Below, in pieces: positions 56,287 to 64,000 of a stretch of DNA of 64,000 nt (position 1 is its first letter; the number at the start of each line of letters is the position of its first letter). The stretch lies in NCBI GenBank assembly GCA_018820925.1, contig JAHJNJ010000017.1:174317-238316 (forward strand), read 5' to 3'. Origin of the DNA: Gammaproteobacteria bacterium. GTDB lineage: Bacteria > Pseudomonadota > Gammaproteobacteria > Burkholderiales > Gallionellaceae. Both the position numbers and the translations under genes were made by a program. Under the pieces are notes generated by a model, which was not told the DNA's origin, did not search any database, and saw nothing but the letters and a program-made list of their open reading frames with translations.

Positions 56287-57336
56287 TTAATTGACCTTGT
56301 TCACAAATAGCGTTTGTGACGGGTAGGCGAACTCGATTTTTTCTTTTTCAAATGCCTCGAAAATCTCCAGATTGATGGCTTGTTGAATATCCATGTATTT
56401 GGCGTAATCGGCGCCAGTCACCATATAGACGAATTCAAAATCCAGGCTGAAATCGCCGTACGAAGCGAAATGTCCCCGGTCGAAAGCGGCATCTTCCTGG
56501 GCAACGATAATGTCTTTCACGATTTGCGGAATGGCTTTCAGTTTTTCGGCAGGGGTCTGGTAGGTCACGCCCAGCTTGAACACCACCCGCCGCTTTTCCA
56601 TTTTCTTGTAATTGTGCACGCGCGAATTCGTCAGGTCGGTATTCGAAAAAACCAGCTGTTCGCCGCCCAGCGACCGAAGTCTTGTCGTCTTGATCCCGAC
56701 GTACTCGACGGTTCCCATCTTGTCGCCGACCACGATGAAATCGCCGACCACAAACGGTTTGTCGAAAAAGATCACAAAATAACTGAACAGATCCCCCAGC
56801 ACAGCCTGCGCCGCCAGCGCGACCGCGATACCCCCGATACCCAGCCCGGCTACCACAGCGGAAATCTTGACCCCGAGATTGTCCAGAACAAACACCAGCG
56901 CCAATGCCCAGATCACGAAATTGGCGAGGTTACCGATGCCCTTGATCTGTTTTTCCCCGCCGGACGATTCGGCTACTTGAGCATAGGAATGCAGACCGAA
57001 CCTCACCGCAGTGGTAATAGACCGGACCACCAGCAACGAAAACAGAATGATCGCCGCGGAATTGATACCGCGCTCCATATTGGCCGAGAGGATCAGCGTG
57101 TGCAGCGCGACATACAGGGAACCCAGATACAAAGCGGGCACCAGCGTCTTGCGTATGGCCTGAACCAGCAGGTCGTCAATCGTCGTCGCCGTCGAGTCTG
57201 CCCATTTATTCAAGCGGGTTAGTATGTAATGCCTGAATATGTGGGCACCCAGCATCCCGCCGATAAATATACCCAGCGCTATCAGGTAGTCGTGGACCGT
57301 GTTACCGAACAGGGAATAGTCGAGCATCGCCTGCAT
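56287..57336 (-). CDS. MscS-family mechanosensitive ion channel
   Basis: A 349-residue inner-membrane channel. It has about four or five hydrophobic helices, the pore-lining helix in VVAGLGIGGIAVALAAQAVLGDLFSYFVIFFDKP, and a cytoplasmic MscS beta domain with GVTYQTPAEKLKAIPQIVKDI. Its members open on membrane tension or carry ions. It ends before a good terminator. Confidence 0.94.
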   Translation of the reverse strand: MQAMLDYSLFGNTVHDYLIALGIFIGGMLGAHIFRHYILTRLNKWADSTATTIDDLLVQAIRKTLVPALYLGSLYVALHTLILSANMERGINSAAIILFSLLVVRSITTAVRFGLHSYAQVAESSGGEKQIKGIGNLANFVIWALALVFVLDNLGVKISAVVAGLGIGGIAVALAAQAVLGDLFSYFVIFFDKPFVVGDFIVVGDKMGTVEYVGIKTTRLRSLGGEQLVFSNTDLTNSRVHNYKKMEKRRVVFKLGVTYQTPAEKLKAIPQIVKDIIVAQEDAAFDRGHFASYGDFSLDFEFVYMVTGADYAKYMDIQQAINLEIFEAFEKEKIEFAYPSQTLFVNKVN

Positions 57337-57431
57337 TTACATGTACCTTTCTTGAGATTGGTTTCGCCTTGACGGGCAAACATTATCCGCCCGGAACGCG
57401 GGACAGAAACCACAATGAAGCACGTCCTGCA

Positions 57432-58901
57432 TCAACGTGCTGCCAATGCCTGCAACACCGCCTTGAGCAATTGCCAGCAGCGCGCCACCGATTCTATCGC
57501 AACCCGCTCGCCGGGCGCATGCGCGCCGCGAATATCGGGACCGAAGGAAATCATATCCAGATGCGGATGGCTGGCGGCGAGCAGGCCGCATTCCAGCCCG
57601 GCGTGGATCACCTGCAGGCTGGCGGGTTGGCCGAATTGCGCGGTGTAGACCTGCTGGCACTGCGCGAGCAACTTCGACGATGGATTCGGCGTCCAGCCCG
57701 GATAGGCGCCGTCCTTCCAGGCGTGCAGGGAATAACTTTCAGCATGGGAAACCATCTTGTCGGCCAGCACATCCGCGCGACCGTCATGCAGCGAACGCAC
57801 CTTGAACGTCGCGCGAAACACCCCCTGCGCCAGACTCACCACCCCGAGATTGGCCGACGTGTCCACCACACCGGAAAAATCGTCGCTCATGCGCGAGACG
57901 CCATTAGCAATAATGTCGAGGAAAGCGAGCAAGCGGTCGCGCTCACCACGCTGGATGGCTTTCCCCACCGGCATCTCGTCCAGTTCGTACTTGAACAGCA
58001 CATTTGCATCCGCTTCCGCAAAGCGCTGCCGCCATGCCGCCAGCCGGTGCTCCGCCCATTCGTCGATCCCCGCCACTGCGGCAACAGGCAGCGCGCACAC
58101 GGCGAACGCCTCGCGCGGGATCGCATTGCGCGCCGAGCCGCCGTTCATCGCGATCAGACGCACATCGGTATGCCCGGACAGATCGCGCAGCGCCTCCGCC
58201 AGCAGCTTGATGGCATTGCCGCGCCCGAGATGAATGTCGATGCCGGAGTGGCCGCCGCGCAATCCCGATACATCGAAGCGCAGGATCGCAAAATCCGGCG
58301 GCAGCGCTTCCATCTCGCAATCGTGGCGCACCTCCACATCCACCCCGCCCGCGCACCCCAGGTAAAAATGCCCCCACTCCTCGGTATCCAGATTGATCAG
58401 CGTCGTGCCCTGCAAGGTGCCGGGCGCCAACCCGCGCGCACCGTCCATGCCCGATTCTTCATTGACCGTAAGCAACACCTCCAGTGGCGGACGAATCAAG
58501 TCCGGCTCTTCCAGCGCAGCCAGCGCGAGCGCCACACCGATGCCGTTATCCGCGCCCAGCGTGGTGTTCTCCGCCACCACCCAGCCGTCGCGCACCACGG
58601 TATGGATAGCACCCTTCTCGAAGTCATGCTGCGTACCGGCATTGGCCTGGCACACCATATCCAGATGCCCTTGCAGGATCACGCCGGGCATGGCTTCGCA
58701 ACCGGGGCTGGCAGCCTTCTTCAAAATCAGGTTGCCCGCGTCATCCACTACCGTAACGATGCCGCGTGCCTGTGCCCACCCGATCAGATGCTCGCGCAAC
58801 GCTGCCTCATGCTGCGAAGAACGCGGAATCGCACACAGCGTGGCGAAGTGCGCCCAGACGGAGCGCGGTTGCAATTCATTCAAATTGTTGGATGATGTCA
58901 T
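57432..58901 (-). CDS. pepD: Aminoacyl-histidine dipeptidase (PepD)
   Basis: A 489-residue M20-family metallopeptidase. GHLDMVCQ carries a metal-binding His and Asp, EESGMDGARGL the catalytic Glu pair, and GHSGIDIHLGRGNAIK the lid motif. PepD (Xaa-His dipeptidase/carnosinase-like) hydrolyses dipeptides in the cytoplasm. The start at 58901 gives the standard N-terminus (LNELQPRSVWAHFATLC). It is downstream of the EI24-type gene by 105 bases. Confidence 0.94.
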   Translation of the reverse strand: MTSSNNLNELQPRSVWAHFATLCAIPRSSQHEAALREHLIGWAQARGIVTVVDDAGNLILKKAASPGCEAMPGVILQGHLDMVCQANAGTQHDFEKGAIHTVVRDGWVVAENTTLGADNGIGVALALAALEEPDLIRPPLEVLLTVNEESGMDGARGLAPGTLQGTTLINLDTEEWGHFYLGCAGGVDVEVRHDCEMEALPPDFAILRFDVSGLRGGHSGIDIHLGRGNAIKLLAEALRDLSGHTDVRLIAMNGGSARNAIPREAFAVCALPVAAVAGIDEWAEHRLAAWRQRFAEADANVLFKYELDEMPVGKAIQRGERDRLLAFLDIIANGVSRMSDDFSGVVDTSANLGVVSLAQGVFRATFKVRSLHDGRADVLADKMVSHAESYSLHAWKDGAYPGWTPNPSSKLLAQCQQVYTAQFGQPASLQVIHAGLECGLLAASHPHLDMISFGPDIRGAHAPGERVAIESVARCWQLLKAVLQALAAR

Positions 58902-59006
58902 CAATGAGTACCTGAAGTCGCGGGATGAGGTGAGACACAAACCACGGCATTTTCAATTTCGAAGCTTGTATTCGCCCCCTGCCCGCGACACCGATTATCC
59001 CTGCCG

Positions 59007-59726
59007 CTAAAGGGTTCGACGCAGCTCCTTCAGCTCGGCCAGACACAGATGAATGAACGCCAGCGCGACATAGACGGGCGAGAACAGGTTGAGTACCGGC
59101 ACGAACTGCAACACGCCGACGGCCGCACCCAGCAGATAAAGCTTCACCGTGCAACGCTCGATGACCAGCGCAAATTCTTCCCTGCTCGCATGCTCGGCCA
59201 GCGCATCATAGCGAAACAGGCGCTGGTTCAGGTAGGCCATCAGCGCCAGCGGCAACAGCAGCGCGAGCGGAGAAAACAGCCACAACGGCAAGCTGATGAT
59301 CCAGCCCGTGCAATACACGACGATGGTGAATAGCGCATTCGCGACGCTCCCGGCATTGCTGCCGCCCTGCTTGCGCTCCAGCTCAGGATAGTATTTCCCG
59401 GCGACGTGATTGACCATCATCGGCATCGCAAACACCGCCGTGAGCATCAACGCGGTCACGTAGATCGCCGGGAGCAGCAGCAACACCAGAATGACGGCGA
59501 TCAGGTAATGCGACACCACGGCAAAAAAACCCTGCGACATCCATTGCTCCAGCGGTGACGCCTGCACGATGCCGGTCATGCTTTCCACCCAGCTTCCCCA
59601 GAAAAACATGGCCGCGCCCACCCATAACGCCATCGCCACCAGCATGGGCCAGATCACCAGCGCCAACATCTTCGGGTGAAAAAGTGTCTTAAGTGCTGCA
59701 ACGAGTGCGGAAATGACGCTGTTCAT
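59007..59726 (-). CDS. EI24-domain (CysZ-like) membrane protein
   Basis: A 239-residue protein with about four hydrophobic segments, starting MNSVISALVAALKTLFHPKMLALVIWPM and ending with LFSPVYVALAFIHLCLAELKEL. The EI24/CysZ family includes the sulfate importer CysZ, so a link to sulfate uptake is possible, although it lies far from the cys genes. The ATG at 59726 is preferred over an upstream one at 59786. Confidence 0.9.
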   Translation of the reverse strand: MNSVISALVAALKTLFHPKMLALVIWPMLVAMALWVGAAMFFWGSWVESMTGIVQASPLEQWMSQGFFAVVSHYLIAVILVLLLLPAIYVTALMLTAVFAMPMMVNHVAGKYYPELERKQGGSNAGSVANALFTIVVYCTGWIISLPLWLFSPLALLLPLALMAYLNQRLFRYDALAEHASREEFALVIERCTVKLYLLGAAVGVLQFVPVLNLFSPVYVALAFIHLCLAELKELRRTL

Positions 59727-59807
59727 GTGATATCGAATCTGGGAAAAAGTGTCCGGGAGAATTGTGTCATAAATGCCGCATGTCATGCATGCATTGCCCT
59801 GGGATGA

Positions 59808-61559
59808 TCATTGCTGCGTACCCCATACCTTGCGATAAGCCGCGAGCAAGCGTTGATGCATATCGCTGCCTTCCATGTTCGCGCCCAGCGAACCCAAACC
59901 GAAAAACTGCACCTCGCCATTCAGCAATTGCTGCGCCAAACGCAAAGTTTCCGCGCCGTACATCAACTGCAGATTGGCAGTATAGGGCGTGCTTGATGCG
60001 GATTTTGCCTGCTCTTCGATCTGCAGCAGATGCGCGATGCAACGGTAAACGCGCGCGCGCGTTTCATTCAACTCGCCAAACTGCCTGATCCAGGTACAAC
60101 CGTCGAGCACTTCATCCTCATCGCCGGTGGCGAGCGCCAGCAGGGTTTTCAGTTCGCCCACGCGCAGGTCTGCCCAGGCGCTGCCGGGGTCGGCTGCCAG
60201 ACCGATCAGCGTGGTCACGGCGAGATTGTCGGCGAGATCGATATCGAGCAGGGTATCGAACAACTCGCCGCATTCGTCCTCATCCAGTTCCTGCAAGCGC
60301 AGCAGGGCGGGACGCACCAGATTGCCCTCGCAATTATTTTGCCATTGCAGGTCTTCGACGGGGTATATCTCCGACATGCCGGGCACGAAGATGCGGCAGG
60401 CATACACATCCAGATGGGTGAAATCGGCGACGTAGATGTCGTGGCCGCCGGCATGGATGGCATCACAGCACCATTGATAGTCTTCATCGGTGCTGGTGCC
60501 GAAGTTCCAGTCCACAAACTCGAAGTCCGGCGTATCGCGCAGAAACTCCCAACTGATCACACCGCTGGAATCGACGAAATGGATTTCCAGATTCTGCGCA
60601 TCCGCGATCTCTTCCATATCGAAACCGGGTGCCGGAAAATCTTTCAACGCGTCGAGGGCACGCCCCTGCAGCAGTTCGGTCAGCGCGCGTTCCAGTGCCA
60701 CCTCGAATCTCGGATGCGCGCCAAAGCTGGCGAAGCAACCCTGATCCTCCGGATGCAACAAGGTGACGTTCATCACCGGATACTTGCCGCCCAGCGAAGC
60801 ATCCTTGACCAGAATGCCGTAACCCGCCGCGCGCAGCCCCTGGATACCCGCTGCAATACGCGGATAGCGCGCGATGACTTCCTCCGGCACATCGGGCAAA
60901 CACAGCCCGTCGCGGATGATGCGGAATTTGATGTTGCGCTCGAAAATCTCGGCCAGCGCCTGCGTGCGCGCCTCCTTCAACGTATTGCCTGCGGACATGC
61001 CATTGCTCACATACAGATTGCCGATCAGATTGACCGGGAACATCACCGTCCTGTCGTCGCGCAAACGCTGGTAGGGAATGGCACAGATGCCGCGCTGCGC
61101 ATTGCCGGAATTGAGGTCGATCAACTGGCTCGCCGTCACGCCGCCTTGCGGGTTGTAGAACTTCTGCAACTCGGGTGTCAGCAGCGCGGCAGGCCACTTG
61201 TCGCCCTGCACGGCAAACCATTGCTCGTCCGGATAATGCACAAACTCACCCTGACTGAGGGTCTCGCCCAGGTAGAAATGCGTCCAGAAATAATTGGTGC
61301 TCAAACGCTCAAAGAACTCGCCCAGGGCACTGGCACGCGCCGCCAGTTCCGAACCGCCCTTGCCGTTGCTGAACAGGCGCGGGCAATCGCGGTCGCTCAC
61401 ATGCACCGACCAGATGTTCTCGATCTCATTCAGCCAGGAACGCTCCTCGACATGAAAGCCGATGGCTTCCAGTTTGGTGTGCAGAGTGCGGATTGAGGAT
61501 TCGAGCGAGGCGTCTTTGCTGGTGATGAATGTTTCGCCGTTCTTTACAGTGATGGTCAT
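59808..61559 (-). CDS. ycaO: YcaO-type ATP-dependent cyclodehydratase-like protein
   Basis: A 583-residue protein of E. coli YcaO size. The ATP-binding YcaO segments are present (GSELAARASALGEFFERL; EARTQALAEIFERNIKFR; EVALERALTELLQGRA), with a C-terminal tail of about 170 residues as in E. coli YcaO, which is linked to ribosomal protein S12 beta-methylthiolation with RimO. No leader peptide or azole-synthesis gene is nearby. Confidence 0.95.
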   Translation of the reverse strand: MTITVKNGETFITSKDASLESSIRTLHTKLEAIGFHVEERSWLNEIENIWSVHVSDRDCPRLFSNGKGGSELAARASALGEFFERLSTNYFWTHFYLGETLSQGEFVHYPDEQWFAVQGDKWPAALLTPELQKFYNPQGGVTASQLIDLNSGNAQRGICAIPYQRLRDDRTVMFPVNLIGNLYVSNGMSAGNTLKEARTQALAEIFERNIKFRIIRDGLCLPDVPEEVIARYPRIAAGIQGLRAAGYGILVKDASLGGKYPVMNVTLLHPEDQGCFASFGAHPRFEVALERALTELLQGRALDALKDFPAPGFDMEEIADAQNLEIHFVDSSGVISWEFLRDTPDFEFVDWNFGTSTDEDYQWCCDAIHAGGHDIYVADFTHLDVYACRIFVPGMSEIYPVEDLQWQNNCEGNLVRPALLRLQELDEDECGELFDTLLDIDLADNLAVTTLIGLAADPGSAWADLRVGELKTLLALATGDEDEVLDGCTWIRQFGELNETRARVYRCIAHLLQIEEQAKSASSTPYTANLQLMYGAETLRLAQQLLNGEVQFFGLGSLGANMEGSDMHQRLLAAYRKVWGTQQ

Positions 61560-61694
61560 AGAGGTACGTGGTTCAGGGGTTATAAAACAGCGAACGGAAA
61601 TGTATTTCCGGATGCGGAGGCATGGTATTCATTTAACCTGGAAAACGCAGTTGGAAAGGAGTGTTCTGATAATTCACTGCGTTTTGCTGGCGTT

Positions 61695-61752
61695 GTAGGT
61701 GCGAATTCATTCGCACATAATCCAATGATCGTGCGAATAAATTCGCACCTAC
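61695..61752. repeat. Palindromic repeat, family C, copy 3
   Basis: GTAGGTGCGAATTCATTCGC at left, GCGAATAAATTCGCACCTAC at right; 58 bases. It is in the 270-base spacer between the ycaO start and the OMP-type gene; the rest of that spacer shows no gene. Confidence 0.9.
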
Positions 61753-61829
61753 AAACACCTCAACTGCGGTTATTTGGTTGAATTCAGTCAAGCATTGACT
61801 GCCTGACTGAACTGAATCAAGTTGCAAAC

Positions 61830-62357
61830 TTAAAACTCAAGCACCCAGCCAATTGCGATTTGTCTGATATTGACCCCGCTAACATTGTTGTAGCCGGAGA
61901 CTTCCGCCTTGGCACCGAATATCTTCTTGATGGGGACTTGCACGCCCACGGCCAGCCCGGCACTGCCGCCCTGGTCTTTGCCCAGGGTCCGGTTGAGTCC
62001 GGTGGCTTCCGCATTCCAGCGCATGTAATCGAGGCGGACGTAGGGTTGTACATGCGGATGCACAGGCCATTTTCCAACCACGCCCAGCGCGCCACCCGTT
62101 ATCTTGATGTCGATCTCGGTGCCGCTGCCGCTTGTTTTGAAACCGTTATAGTTGGCAACCGACAGGTTAAACCCGAACTCGGGTAGCAGAAAATATCCAC
62201 CGTCCAGGCGCACCAGCGTGGAGTTGTTGTAGCCGCTGCCATCGCCGGGCGAGGCGCCGCCCGCCATGCCCGAAACAACGAAAGTCCCGCCTGCATACGC
62301 TTGTGTTGCCGATAACAACAACAGAGCAAACACCCATCTGATGATATGAAGATTCAT
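61830..62357 (-). CDS. Outer-membrane beta-barrel-type protein
   Basis: A 175-residue protein with a signal peptide (MNLHIIRWVFALLLLSATQAYA) and alternating hydrophobic/polar strands, ending in the aromatic GWVLEF typical of outer-membrane barrel C-termini. Eight-stranded OmpW/PagP-like size. TAGGAGCC precedes the ATG at 62357. It follows the lipoprotein gene on the same strand, 8 bases after its stop, so they are probably co-transcribed. Confidence 0.82.
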   Translation of the reverse strand: MNLHIIRWVFALLLLSATQAYAGGTFVVSGMAGGASPGDGSGYNNSTLVRLDGGYFLLPEFGFNLSVANYNGFKTSGSGTEIDIKITGGALGVVGKWPVHPHVQPYVRLDYMRWNAEATGLNRTLGKDQGGSAGLAVGVQVPIKKIFGAKAEVSGYNNVSGVNIRQIAIGWVLEF

Positions 62358-62365
62358 GCCGGCTC

Positions 62366-63214
62366 CTAGGGTGTGATCGTGAATTGAACGGTTCTTTGCT
62401 GAATGCCCCGGAAGGAACCCGCGGCGAAACTTGATGCGACGCCCGCTGTCCGCACACGCTGCAGCATGAAGGCCACACGACAAGTGGCCGAGGTACTGGT
62501 GCCGGTGGCCGGAAAGTAGTCTGCGCTGTTAAGCGAGACAGAGCCGGTCACATCCGGGCCGATCATGTATTCCATGTGGTAACGGGTACTGTCATCGCAC
62601 ATGCCTCCCACTTTGAGCAGCATCGAAGTCGCCGCTTCGACGTTCGACCAGGAGAGCGTAAGCGGATTGCTGCGGGAAACAGAAACCTCGGCGACAGGCG
62701 CAGTGATCAGGAACGCATTCGGTATAACGACCGAAGACTCTCCGGTCTGCGCTTGCCCGCCACGCTCGAACTCCACATAAGCGCGTACCGGCGAAGAACC
62801 GGCGGCAGGCGTGTGGACCGAATAATATTCCGGCTCACCGGCGACAACATTGGAAAACAGGAAATAATCGTAGTAGAGGTAACGCGAAGGCATCACCTTC
62901 AGGTTATCTGAAACAGCCCGACCAGCGTTGAACAGGTCGCCGGTGATACTCAGGTACTGCCGGGGCGGCACATTCAGAGTGGAATAGAGCGCGTCCCCGC
63001 CGTTCAGGTAAAGATAGCGGGCATTGGCCGCCGTACCATCGCGCAGCTGCACCGTCGTGTTGACGTCGCCGTTGTCGTGCTGAATCGCCTCCATGAATGC
63101 GTATATGGTATTGGTGGTATACGCCGTCGTTGGCGCCGGGCTGCTGCCACCGCCGCAACCAGCCAGAAGAACCGCAACGAAACCCGAAACAAATATCAAC
63201 TTGATAGCATGCAT
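62366..63214 (-). CDS. Putative lipoprotein, unknown function
   Basis: A 282-residue protein with lipoprotein signal and lipobox LLAGCGGGSSPAPTT. The mature part looks beta-rich; I see no known domain. The start at 63214 (MHAIKLIFVSG) follows AAGAGG. It is upstream of the outer-membrane-type gene and downstream of the TIGR03545-like gene. Confidence 0.8.
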   Translation of the reverse strand: MHAIKLIFVSGFVAVLLAGCGGGSSPAPTTAYTTNTIYAFMEAIQHDNGDVNTTVQLRDGTAANARYLYLNGGDALYSTLNVPPRQYLSITGDLFNAGRAVSDNLKVMPSRYLYYDYFLFSNVVAGEPEYYSVHTPAAGSSPVRAYVEFERGGQAQTGESSVVIPNAFLITAPVAEVSVSRSNPLTLSWSNVEAATSMLLKVGGMCDDSTRYHMEYMIGPDVTGSVSLNSADYFPATGTSTSATCRVAFMLQRVRTAGVASSFAAGSFRGIQQRTVQFTITP

Positions 63215-63253
63215 TGAACACCTCTTATGGCACAAAAATACTGACACTGCCGG

Positions 63254-64000
63254 CTATTTGCGAAAACCCTCCAGTAACTTGCCCGCTTCCTGTTTCAACT
63301 TCTGCTTCTGGGTGTCCACCGCCGCATTCTTGCGCTTGTCCAGTTCATTGCGGGCGCTATCCAGTTCGCTGCGCAATTTGTCGACCTGCGCCTGACGTTC
63401 TGCCAGTGCTGACTTCAAGCGCGATTCGAGCTCGGCCTGGCGCGCGGTCAGGCGTTTCTTCTGTTCGCCGATTTGGCCGTTGACCAGATTTTCGATACGC
63501 GCCTTGGCTTCATCCATCTTGCCTTGCAGGTAGCGGCGCATGCCGCTCGCCAGCGCGTCGGCCAGGTTTGTGGAAAGTTTCCAGTTCAGGTCGTTCCAGT
63601 TTCCGCTCACCTGCGCGTCCATGTTCACCCGGCTCAACCCGCCCAGCGACGCCGCCATCATCTCGCGCACCACGGCAGACTGCGCCCTGGTCTCGAACGC
63701 CACACCGCTCAAGCGGTTGCCCAGGCGCATATCCACTTTCTCGCCGCGCAACGCGGCGCTAAAACTGGTCGCCGCTTGCGCATTGGCGATGTCCAGCGCC
63801 AGGCTCTGGCTGCTCACCAGCGAACGTCCGGCCACAGCGTAGCGACCGACTTCCAGCTTCAGGCTTTCGAGCGGTTCGTTTTTCGTATGATCGATCACCA
63901 GTTCGGCCTTGACACCGGATATGGCACGTTGCGGGAAATCGCCCCGGATCGTTGCCACCATCGGACGGCCGGTCAGTGGCGGGTTGGTCGATACATCCAG
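63254..64000 (-). CDS. TIGR03545-like protein, C-terminal part (cut by the window edge)
   Basis: The open frame runs unbroken to position 64000, so the true start is outside the window; 248 residues are visible. They begin LDVSTNPPLTGRPMVATIRGDFPQR and end in a long charged coiled coil (KKRLTARQAELESRLKSAL... DKLRSELDSARNELDK) that resembles the C-terminus of TIGR03545 proteins, of unknown function. Any start within the window would be misleading. Confidence 0.75.
   Translation of the reverse strand: MDVSTNPPLTGRPMVATIRGDFPQRAISGVKAELVIDHTKNEPLESLKLEVGRYAVAGRSLVSSQSLALDIANAQAATSFSAALRGEKVDMRLGNRLSGVAFETRAQSAVVREMMAASLGGLSRVNMDAQVSGNWNDLNWKLSTNLADALASGMRRYLQGKMDEAKARIENLVNGQIGEQKKRLTARQAELESRLKSALAERQAQVDKLRSELDSARNELDKRKNAAVDTQKQKLKQEAGKLLEGFRK

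Overview
The window reads as a chromosomal segment of a betaproteobacterium. Gene content (CobD/CbiB-family protein, assimilatory APS-reductase sulfate pathway with a CysB-type regulator, N-type ATPase, HiPIP, many PAS/GGDEF proteins, a TIGR03545-like protein) fits an environmental Nitrosomonadales/Gallionellaceae-like organism; that placement is inference from protein resemblance, not a computed result. Coding density is high and long antisense shadow ORFs are common. I see no rRNA, tRNA, CRISPR array, prophage or insertion sequence. At least four families of short palindromic intergenic repeats are scattered through it, some inside operons and one fragment inside a gene.

Layout. 1-2.9 kb: repeat, CobD/CbiB-family membrane protein, and a haem-c-type diguanylate cyclase. 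3.0-10.2 kb: sulfate assimilation block on the minus strand (tauE-like, sulfite reductase, APS reductase cysH, cysD, cysN) with the divergent cysB-type regulator. 10.2-15.6 kb: two diguanylate cyclases, alanine dehydrogenase and a short-chain dehydrogenase. 15.6-24.1 kb: a signalling island holding a CheB-CheR-PAS fusion, a nitroreductase, an orphan LuxR regulator, a FixL/FixJ-type two-component pair and a small PAS protein; three intergenic regions here share a TACGTATTC-type motif. 24.1-28.4 kb: two paralogous tiny SAP-like/four-Cys proteins surrounding a patatin and a BCAM0308-like protein, then an APH-kinase/P-loop fusion. 28.7-38 kb: SUMF1-like protein, HiPIP, and a complete N-type ATPase operon (atpD-C-Q-R-B-E-F-A-G) ending in an overlapping polyphosphate kinase 2 gene. 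38-44.2 kb: EamA exporter, an NAGGN-type asparagine-synthase-like amidotransferase, MFS transporter, RutE-like reductase, rsuA. 44.2-47.2 kb: DsrC/TusE-like sulfur carrier with an IscR-like site, Crp/Fnr regulator, membrane-anchored dihaem peroxidase and DUF4242 protein. 47.3-64 kb: MFS, YaeQ, a PilZ-grxD-bolA cluster, several unrecognised secreted proteins, a 438-aa conserved protein, MscS channel, PepD, EI24/CysZ-like protein, YcaO, an outer-membrane-type protein, a lipoprotein and the C-terminal part of a TIGR03545-like protein cut by the window edge.

How the parts may work together. The sulfur block takes sulfate to sulfide through APS without APS kinase (cysN has no fused cysC; cysH carries the Fe-S cysteine signature). 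The signalling genes suggest heavy investment in redox/energy sensing and c-di-GMP output (three GGDEF proteins, one PilZ receptor, no EAL/HD-GYP in view). The N-ATPase/PPK2 arrangement suggests coupling of an auxiliary rotary ATPase to polyphosphate-driven nucleotide phosphorylation, which is the most unusual operon seen here.
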